NCBI RefSeq assembly: GCF_019880245.1
Contig: NZ_CP082286.1
Coordinates: forward strand, 310,001-374,000
From: Halobaculum roseum
GTDB lineage: Archaea > Halobacteriota > Halobacteria > Halobacteriales > Haloferacaceae
Direction: 5' to 3'
DNA: 64,000 bases
This document shows, piece by piece, positions 58,993 through 64,000 of this stretch. Both the position numbers and the translations under genes were made by a program. Positions within the stretch are counted from its first letter, which is position 1; each line of letters begins with the position of its first letter. The notes under the pieces were generated by a model that saw only the letters and a list, made by a program, of their open reading frames with translations, ran no database searches and was not told where the DNA came from.

Positions 58993-60573
58993 TCACTCCC
59001 CCTCCTCGGCGGCGGCATCCAGCGGGGGGAGGTCCGCCCCGGTCGACGCCCGGTAGTCGCCGAGCACGACGTACAGGCCGGCGCCGGCGAGTTCGACGGC
59101 GAGCAGCGCGAGGACGTGCCCGCCCAGCGGGTCGGCCACGAGCTCGAACTCGAACACCGCGAGCGCGACGCGATGGAGCGTCAACGACAGGGTCGTCGCC
59201 GGATCGCTCGCGAGCGCGACCCCTAGCACCGTGGTCGCGACGGCGACGCCCCCGAGGATCGTTCCCCGGCCGAGCGACCCCGAGGGCCGGACCGGACACG
59301 CGGCCCACAGGTCGGGGCGTCGGGAGGGCATCGCCGCGACCGTCACGGCGACCGCGAGATACGACAGGGCCAGTCCGGGGACGGCGACGTACAACGCCGG
59401 CGCCACGAGATCCCCGACGGCCAGCGCCGCCGCGACGGCGTAGACGACCGCGAACGCGAGGCCGGGCCGGTCGTCGGTTCGTCGTCGAAGCGGCGGGAAC
59501 AGCTCGGCCACCCCGGCGAGGGTGCGCGCCGCGGGGACGGCGAGCGCCACCAGGGCGGCGACCCCCGCGACGAGCGAGACCGCGACCGTGAGCCCGTTGG
59601 TGTCGATGGGGAGGTACGCAGCGATCGCGTCGGCCGCGGGAACGTCCGCGAGGTTGAGCCTGACCCAGTTGACGACGCCGAGCGCCACCAGCGCTGCAAG
59701 CGAGACCAGCACCGCGAGCACGGCGGCGGCCACGACCGGGGTGTACGCTTCGTACCCATTGTCGGACGCCCCTATCCCCGCGTCGCTCGTGGGACGATCC
59801 GTCTTGGAAGCCTCGCGCTCCGAACGCCCGCTCGTGCCGACTCCGTATGCCGCCGCCTCGACGCCGAGGAAGGCGAACAGCGCCGCGCCGACGCCGCCGA
59901 CGAGGCTCGCGAGCGGGGCGCTCCGGAGCCCCTCGGTCGGGTACAGCGGGTCGAAGTTCCCGGGGACGAACTCCCCGATCCCTGGGACGAACGCCGCGAT
60001 CAGCATGGCAGCGAGCCCGGCGACAACCGACCAGGCGAACAGCGCCGCCGCCCCCGCGGCGCGGCGTCTCCCAAGCAGGTGCACGCCGAGCGCGAGGGCG
60101 CAGGCGGCGACTGCGACCGCGTCGCCGACGGGCGGCGCGACCGACTCGACCCCGAGGACGGCCGCGAGCCCGGTGGGCGCGTCGAGCGTGCCGGCGACGT
60201 ACGCACCGGTGCTGCGCGGCAGCGGGGCGAGCCGGCCGAGCCACTCGGCCAGCAGCGCGACGAGCGCGACGTAGCCGACGAGCGCGGGCCAGGCCGCCAA
60301 CGCGCCGACGAACCGGGACCCCCAGACCCGCGAGACCGACCCGTACACCGGCCCCCGGTCGGCGAACGGGCCCGACGCGACGACCGCGAAGGCGACCGCC
60401 AGACAGACGACCCCGCAGCCGGCGAGGAAATACGCTGCCGGCGCGGGCGGACCGGTTCCCTGAGCGACTCCGTCGGGGACGTACAACAGCCCGCCGCCGA
60501 GCGCGGCGGCGATCCCGAGGCCTGCCGGCCGGGCCGTCCCGCGGACGACGCCGAGGAGTCGCCCCGTATCCAT
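58993..60573 (-). CDS. APC-superfamily amino-acid permease-like protein
   Basis: A 526-residue protein with about twelve predicted spans, starting MDTGRLLGVVRGTARPAGLGIAAALGGGLLYVPDGVAQGTGP. This resembles the unwound first helix of APC transporters, with a glycine-rich 'AALGGGLLYVP'. A charged, disordered loop (about residues 245-280) separates helices. The C-terminus is acidic. It probably moves an amino acid or other amine; the substrate is not readable. The start at 60571-60573 gives a normal N-terminus; earlier starts lack hydrophobic character. Confidence 0.75.
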   Translation of the reverse strand: MDTGRLLGVVRGTARPAGLGIAAALGGGLLYVPDGVAQGTGPPAPAAYFLAGCGVVCLAVAFAVVASGPFADRGPVYGSVSRVWGSRFVGALAAWPALVGYVALVALLAEWLGRLAPLPRSTGAYVAGTLDAPTGLAAVLGVESVAPPVGDAVAVAACALALGVHLLGRRRAAGAAALFAWSVVAGLAAMLIAAFVPGIGEFVPGNFDPLYPTEGLRSAPLASLVGGVGAALFAFLGVEAAAYGVGTSGRSEREASKTDRPTSDAGIGASDNGYEAYTPVVAAAVLAVLVSLAALVALGVVNWVRLNLADVPAADAIAAYLPIDTNGLTVAVSLVAGVAALVALAVPAARTLAGVAELFPPLRRRTDDRPGLAFAVVYAVAAALAVGDLVAPALYVAVPGLALSYLAVAVTVAAMPSRRPDLWAACPVRPSGSLGRGTILGGVAVATTVLGVALASDPATTLSLTLHRVALAVFEFELVADPLGGHVLALLAVELAGAGLYVVLGDYRASTGADLPPLDAAAEEGE

Positions 60574-60646
60574 ATCCGGAGTGTGGGACGGAGTAGCAAA
60601 AGTCCGCGGGCGGGTGGGCGGCGCCGTCGGACACGCGCGAGCGTCG

Positions 60647-61609
60647 TCAGCGGTTCCGGCTGACCGGGAACGCCACGCGGTCGGGCGCCTCGTTGAACTC
60701 GGCGAGCACGCGCTCGTAGAGGTCGTTGCGGACGCGGGTCGCGCGGCGGTGGTGGACAAGGTAGCGCAGGCGGAGCTCGACCCACGACTCCCGCTGGACG
60801 ACGTTCACCGAGGGGCCGTCCGCGACATCCAGGTCGACGGCGGTCTCGTCGAGTCGATCCCGGTAGCGGTCGACGGCGTCGCCCATTTCCTCGCCGAGGT
60901 AGTCGGCGGCCACGCCGGTCATTCGCTCGCGGGCGAACTCGAGATCCGTCTCGTAGGCAACCTGCACCGAGAGCTCGTTGTAGACGTACGGGGAGCCGGC
61001 CCCGGCGAAGTTCACCGCCTCCGAGGAGAGCACCAGGCTGTTCGGGACGGTGACCACCCGGCCGGAGGGCTGGTTCGTGGAGACGAGCGGGCCGTTCACC
61101 TCCCACAGCGTCGTCACGAGGAAGTCCACCTCGACCACGTCGCCGGTGACCTCGCCCAGCTGGACGCGGTCGCCGACGGCGTAGGGACGCTTCACAACGA
61201 GGTAGAACCAGCCGACCAGCGACAGCAGCGGCTGCTGGAGCGCGAAGGTGATTGCGAAGCCGACCACGCCGAGGGAGACGAGCAGGCCGACCCACTGGTC
61301 GGTGAGCACGCCGAGCACGCCCGCGAGCGCGAGTCCGCCGAACACCAGCCGGAGGACGTTGCGTACGTCGTGGGCGCGACGTTTGCTCGCCCGTCGAGCG
61401 GCCACCCCGTAGACGACGAAGTACGCCCCGTTCGCCGACAGCACCACCGAGGCGGCCAACAGCGCCGTCGCCGCCGCCGCGTCCGGGGGCGTGTCGCCGA
61501 GCCCGGGCACGGCCAGGTCCGAAAGCGGCGTGGTCGCTCGGACGACGCCGGCGGCGACCGCCGCGACGAGGGCGGCCGCCACGGACACGTAGCCGATCGG
61601 TCGTCGCAC
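60647..61609 (-). CDS. Mechanosensitive ion channel MscS family protein 2
   Basis: A 320-residue channel protein. Spans include 'IGYVSVAAALVAAVAAGVV', and the pore region is 'VVGFAITFALQQPLLSLVGWFYLVVKRPYAVGDRVQLGEVTGDVVEVDFLVTTLWEVNGPLVSTNQPSGRVVTVPNSLVLSS'. The GTG at 61607-61609 is chosen because a TATA-like CGGTTTTGC lies about 27 bases upstream on the minus strand; the ATG at 61753 would run through this promoter. The loop after the beta segment has a small insertion. It is only distantly related to the MscS at 42633. Confidence 0.85.
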   Translation of the reverse strand: MRRPIGYVSVAAALVAAVAAGVVRATTPLSDLAVPGLGDTPPDAAAATALLAASVVLSANGAYFVVYGVAARRASKRRAHDVRNVLRLVFGGLALAGVLGVLTDQWVGLLVSLGVVGFAITFALQQPLLSLVGWFYLVVKRPYAVGDRVQLGEVTGDVVEVDFLVTTLWEVNGPLVSTNQPSGRVVTVPNSLVLSSEAVNFAGAGSPYVYNELSVQVAYETDLEFARERMTGVAADYLGEEMGDAVDRYRDRLDETAVDLDVADGPSVNVVQRESWVELRLRYLVHHRRATRVRNDLYERVLAEFNEAPDRVAFPVSRNR

Positions 61610-61721
61610 GGGCGGACCTGTCCCGGCGGGAGCAAAACCGTTGGCATCGATCGGGACGCAACGGCCCGTTTCATAAGTTATCCCGTGGTTCGCTGTCGCC
61701 ACGTGAAGACCGACTGAACAG

Positions 61722-61755
61722 CTATGGGAAACACCTATATTACACCTATCCATAG
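61722..61755 (+). promoter_or_regulatory. Promoter with nested repeats before the small membrane protein
   Basis: The inverted pair CTATGG (61722-61727) and CCATAG (61750-61755) encloses two direct copies of ACACCTAT (61731-61738 and 61742-61749). The TATA box CCTATATTA overlaps the first. The ATG at 61768 lies about 30 bases downstream. This layout is what an operator over a core promoter looks like; the regulator is unknown. Confidence 0.4.
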
Positions 61756-61767
61756 TATGTGTTGTCT

Positions 61768-62019
61768 ATGACTGGCTACTACGACTACGTCCTCGGCCTC
61801 ATCCCCGCCGCGTTGCTCGGAACCACGTTCGCGCTGGAGGGGCTGGGCTGGTCGATGCAGGTAGCCGTTCCCGTCGGGGGCGCCGTCGCGGCCGGGCTCG
61901 TGGCCCACGCGATGTTCGTTCGCGGCCCCGCCCCCGGTACGACGGTTCCGGACGCGCCGGCGCGTCCGGCCGGCCCCGGCGCCGACGGGTCCCCCGGCTC
62001 GCCGCAGAACGCCGACTGA
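61768..62019 (+). CDS. Small two-span membrane protein with Pro/Gly-rich tail
   Basis: An 83-residue protein, 'MTGYYDYVLGLIPAALLGTTFALEGLGWSMQVAVPVGGAVAAGLVAHAMFVRGP...'. Two hydrophobic segments (about 8-26 and 32-50) are joined by a short turn and followed by a 30-residue Pro/Ala/Gly tail. A TATA element CCTATATTA lies about 30 bases upstream. The family seems common in haloarchaea, but I know no function. The alternative start MLSM at 61759 is possible. Confidence 0.75.
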   Translation: MTGYYDYVLGLIPAALLGTTFALEGLGWSMQVAVPVGGAVAAGLVAHAMFVRGPAPGTTVPDAPARPAGPGADGSPGSPQNAD

Positions 62020-62108
62020 TCCGGTTGGGTTCGGCCGGAGTCATTTCGGACACTCCGGGTCGCACGATGCCGGCCACGCTTTTCACCACCGCGGCCCAAC
62101 CGCCGCAC

Positions 62109-63107
62109 ATGACGGAGACGCTGTTCCTGACGAGCGAGGAGGTCGCCGGACTGGCCGACCCCGCGGAGTACGTGGACGCTGTTCGCGACGCCTACCGCCA
62201 GATCGGCGAAGGAGCGCCCGCGGAGCCGCGGACGAAGCTCGTGAACGCCGACCCGCCCGGGTTCCTCACCACCTACGCCGCGGTGCTCCCGGAGACGGGA
62301 GCGATGGGCGGGTACACCTACTCCGCCGGGTTCGGCGGGCGCGACGCGTGGTTCATGACGCCGCTGTTCGACGCGGAGTCGGGCGAGCCGCTCGCGCTGC
62401 TCGACGGCGCCTCGATGAATCCCCACAAGACCGGCGCGGCCGGCGCCGTCGGCGTCGACGCGCTCGCCCGCGAGGACGCGACCTCGGTCGCGGTGATCGG
62501 CTCGGGCGCGCAGGCGCGGGGGCAGCTGCGCGCGACGGCGACCGTCCGCGACCTGGAGACGGTGTGGGTGTACTCCCCGACGAAGGAGCACCGCGAGGAG
62601 TTCGCGGGCGACATGAACAAGCGCCTCGACGCGTCGGTCGCCGCCGTCGCGAGCGCCGCGGCCGCCGTCGAGGACGCCGACGTGGTGATCACCGCGACGA
62701 ACGCCGCCGAGCCCGTGTTCGACGGCGCCGACCTCGACCCCGGTACCCACGTCACCGCGATGGGGCAGTACAACGCGGACAAGCGCGAACTCGACCACGA
62801 GACGATCGAGCGCGCGACGTACGTTCCCGACCTGCGCGCCCGGGCGCTGCACGACGCCGGGTCGTTCCTCTCGGCGCTGGAGGCCGGCGTCGTCGACGAG
62901 GACCATATCCACGCCGAGTTGGGGGAGGTCGTCGCCGGCGTCGAGCCCGGCCGGACGAGCGACGACGAGATCACCGTCTTCGACTCCGGCGGCACCGGGA
63001 TCGAGACGGCCGCGTCGGCGTACCTGCTGTACGAGAAGGCCGTCGACGCCGGCCTCGGGGAGACCATCGACTTCGCGCCCGCGAGCGAGGCGCTCACCGG
63101 GGAGTAG
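62109..63107 (+). CDS. Ornithine cyclodeaminase / mu-crystallin family protein (alanine dehydrogenase-like)
   Basis: A 332-residue NAD(P)-binding protein starting MTETLFLTSEEVAGLADPAEYVDAV. The Rossmann loop is 'SVAVIGSGAQARGQLRATATV', and 'DGASMNPHKTGAAGAVGVDALAR' gives the substrate Lys region. 'ITATNAAEPVFDGADLDPGTHVTAMGQYNADKREL' contains the family Asp. Members include ornithine cyclodeaminase, archaeal alanine dehydrogenase and ketimine reductase; the substrate cannot be told from sequence. A TATA-like GCTTTTCACC lies about 29 bases before the ATG. Confidence 0.9.
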   Translation: MTETLFLTSEEVAGLADPAEYVDAVRDAYRQIGEGAPAEPRTKLVNADPPGFLTTYAAVLPETGAMGGYTYSAGFGGRDAWFMTPLFDAESGEPLALLDGASMNPHKTGAAGAVGVDALAREDATSVAVIGSGAQARGQLRATATVRDLETVWVYSPTKEHREEFAGDMNKRLDASVAAVASAAAAVEDADVVITATNAAEPVFDGADLDPGTHVTAMGQYNADKRELDHETIERATYVPDLRARALHDAGSFLSALEAGVVDEDHIHAELGEVVAGVEPGRTSDDEITVFDSGGTGIETAASAYLLYEKAVDAGLGETIDFAPASEALTGE

Positions 63108-63143
63108 AACGACACTGATAGCGACGACGACCACCCCCGATAC

Positions 63144-63623
63144 GTGTCCGAACCCCCGGCCCCGTCTACCCTCCGAACCCGCGTTCGCGAGTCGCCGCTG
63201 ATCGCGGTCAGCGGCGGGCTCGCGCTCGTCGTTCTGGTCGGCGCGGTCGCCGTGCTCGTGACGCTCGTCGGGCCCGGCCGGATCCCGGACCCCGGCGGGC
63301 GCAGACTCGGGGCCGCGATCCTCGCGGCGATGGTCGTCGTCGCCCTCCTGTGGCTGTCTGTCGTCGCGCGGGCGGTCGCGGGCGTCGTCGCCTACGCCGA
63401 CGCCGGGGCCCGGCCGACGGGGATCCCGCTGGCCCTCGCGGTCGTCGAGGGGGCGATCGCCGTGGCGATGCTGGCCGTCGCGAGCGTCGTCGTCGCGCTC
63501 GGCGGGCCGGGACCGGAACCGGAGGTGTACGCCATCGCCGCGTACGCCGTCACCGCGATCGGGGTCGGTCTCGCGCCCGTGTCGCTGGCGCGTGCGGGCG
63601 TCGCGCTGTCGGGCGACTTCTGA
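63144..63623 (+). CDS. Four-span membrane protein, function unknown
   Basis: A 159-residue hydrophobic protein starting at GTG 63144, with spans 'SGGLALVVLVGAVAVLVTLVG', 'LGAAILAAMVVVALLWLSVVARAVAGVVAYA', 'LALAVVEGAIAVAMLAVASVVVALGG' and 'YAIAAYAVTAIGVGLAPVSLARAGVAL'. No motif is recognised. It follows the ornithine-cyclodeaminase-like gene by 36 bases and may be co-transcribed. It is convergent with the MFS gene. Confidence 0.65.
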   Translation: MSEPPAPSTLRTRVRESPLIAVSGGLALVVLVGAVAVLVTLVGPGRIPDPGGRRLGAAILAAMVVVALLWLSVVARAVAGVVAYADAGARPTGIPLALAVVEGAIAVAMLAVASVVVALGGPGPEPEVYAIAAYAVTAIGVGLAPVSLARAGVALSGDF

Positions 63624-63629
63624 TCCCCC

Positions 63630-64000
63630 TCAGTCGCCGCCGGAGGTCGACGCGGTCCCCGGCGCGTCCGGCGACCGCCTCTCGCGACGGCGCACGCGAA
63701 CGTGGAGCGCGATCGCACACAGCGTCGCGATCACGCCGCCGAGCACGACGATCCCGAACGCGACGCGGTAGCCGGCCACGGAATACGCCCGCGCGCCGTC
63801 GACGACGCGGCCGGTCCAGTAGGCGTCGAGGGCCGCGCCGAGCACCGCGGGGAAGACGGCCGCCCCGAAGTACGCCATCCCGTTGACCGTGCCCGTGGCC
63901 GCGCCGCTGTCGGCGGCGTGGCGCTCCTTCGCGACCGTGTAGGCCACGGACGCGCCGCCGGTGATGCCCATCCCCACGAACAGCGCCAGCGCGACGACGA
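63630..64000 (-). CDS. Major facilitator superfamily transporter, C-terminal part, cut by window edge
   Basis: The open frame ends at 63630 and continues past the right edge. The visible C-terminal 123 residues include spans '...ALALFVGMGITGGASVAYTVAKE', 'GTVNGMAYFGAAVFPAVLGAAL' and 'GYRVAFGIVVLGGVIATLCAIALHV', ending in a basic/acidic tail. The 'G-x-x-N-G-M-A-Y-F-G' segment is typical of helix 11 in MFS carriers of the nitrate/nitrite or sugar-phosphate type. The substrate cannot be judged from a fragment. Confidence 0.75.
   Translation of the reverse strand, partial: VVALALFVGMGITGGASVAYTVAKERHAADSGAATGTVNGMAYFGAAVFPAVLGAALDAYWTGRVVDGARAYSVAGYRVAFGIVVLGGVIATLCAIALHVRVRRRERRSPDAPGTASTSGGD

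Overview
The window is chromosomal DNA from a haloarchaeon (class Halobacteria). Base composition is very GC-rich, proteins are strongly acidic, and many genes have a TATA-like box about 27 bases before the start codon, which implies leaderless transcripts. The gene set is archaeal: ribosomal stalk proteins L12/L10/L1/L11, TFB, aIF2-beta, PriS, GINS, LSm, L37e, RNase J and GGPP synthase. I cannot name the genus from sequence alone; a Haloferacales member such as Halorubrum or Halobaculum would fit.

Layout. 1-5166 is an information-processing block on the minus strand: a cut-off universal stress protein, a CPxCG zinc protein with EF-1 beta, a TctA-like permease, and the L1-L10-L12 and L11 ribosomal units. 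5300-18273 is a sugar-uptake and oxidation locus: two nearly duplicated aldo/keto reductases, a TrmB-family regulator, a complete CUT1 ABC importer with a tiny membrane protein, two Gfo/Idh/MocA dehydrogenases and a TIM-barrel isomerase/epimerase. 18352-23870 encodes a NuoF-like protein and a long multi-cluster formate-dehydrogenase-like molybdoprotein. 23913-26583 holds an eIF2B-like gene followed by an accessory stretch with structured intergenic repeats and an IS-like unit carrying a membrane-protein gene. 26584-40367 returns to core genes: priS-gins, peroxiredoxin, EamA exporter, rnj-idsA, lsm-rpl37e, purF, tRNA-Leu with a duplicated 3' end, thymidine kinase and a DHH-like protein. 40769-64000 has elp3, two MscS channels, a ZIP transporter, an M20 amidase, thrS, a nonsense-interrupted gene, cspA, a thiolase/HMG-CoA-synthase-like pair, tfb, aIF2-beta, thiamine genes (thi4, thiDN), a HhH glycosylase, transporters and an ornithine-cyclodeaminase-like enzyme.

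How the genes fit together. The sugar locus looks self-contained: sensing (TrmB-like), import (lipoprotein, two permeases, ATPase) and oxidation or isomerisation (Gfo/Idh/MocA pair, TIM barrel, AKRs). No glycoside hydrolase or sugar kinase is visible. It carries a TACT-N7-GAGTA site like the one described for Halobacterium TrmB, and a second shared motif (ACTGTTGT) in front of the importer and isomerase genes.

Most notable unexplained signals. (1) A structured non-coding element occurs as two full copies (24910-25040 minus; 40549-40664 plus) and one half copy (25341-25360). Both full copies share a GTGGGACTGAAAGGGGC leader and have 13-bp stems whose sequences differ but keep pairing. (2) A 1,044-bp unit, 25422-26465, is bounded by 13-bp inverted repeats and an imperfect 8-bp target duplication, but holds a membrane-protein gene instead of a transposase. 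(3) Three proteins keep a family fold but have lost expected catalytic residues: the HMG-CoA-synthase-like fusion, the DHH protein and the eIF2B-like protein. (4) A perfect 25-bp duplication of the tRNA-Leu 3' end suggests an integration scar. Function assignments rest on motif reading only; no database search was possible.
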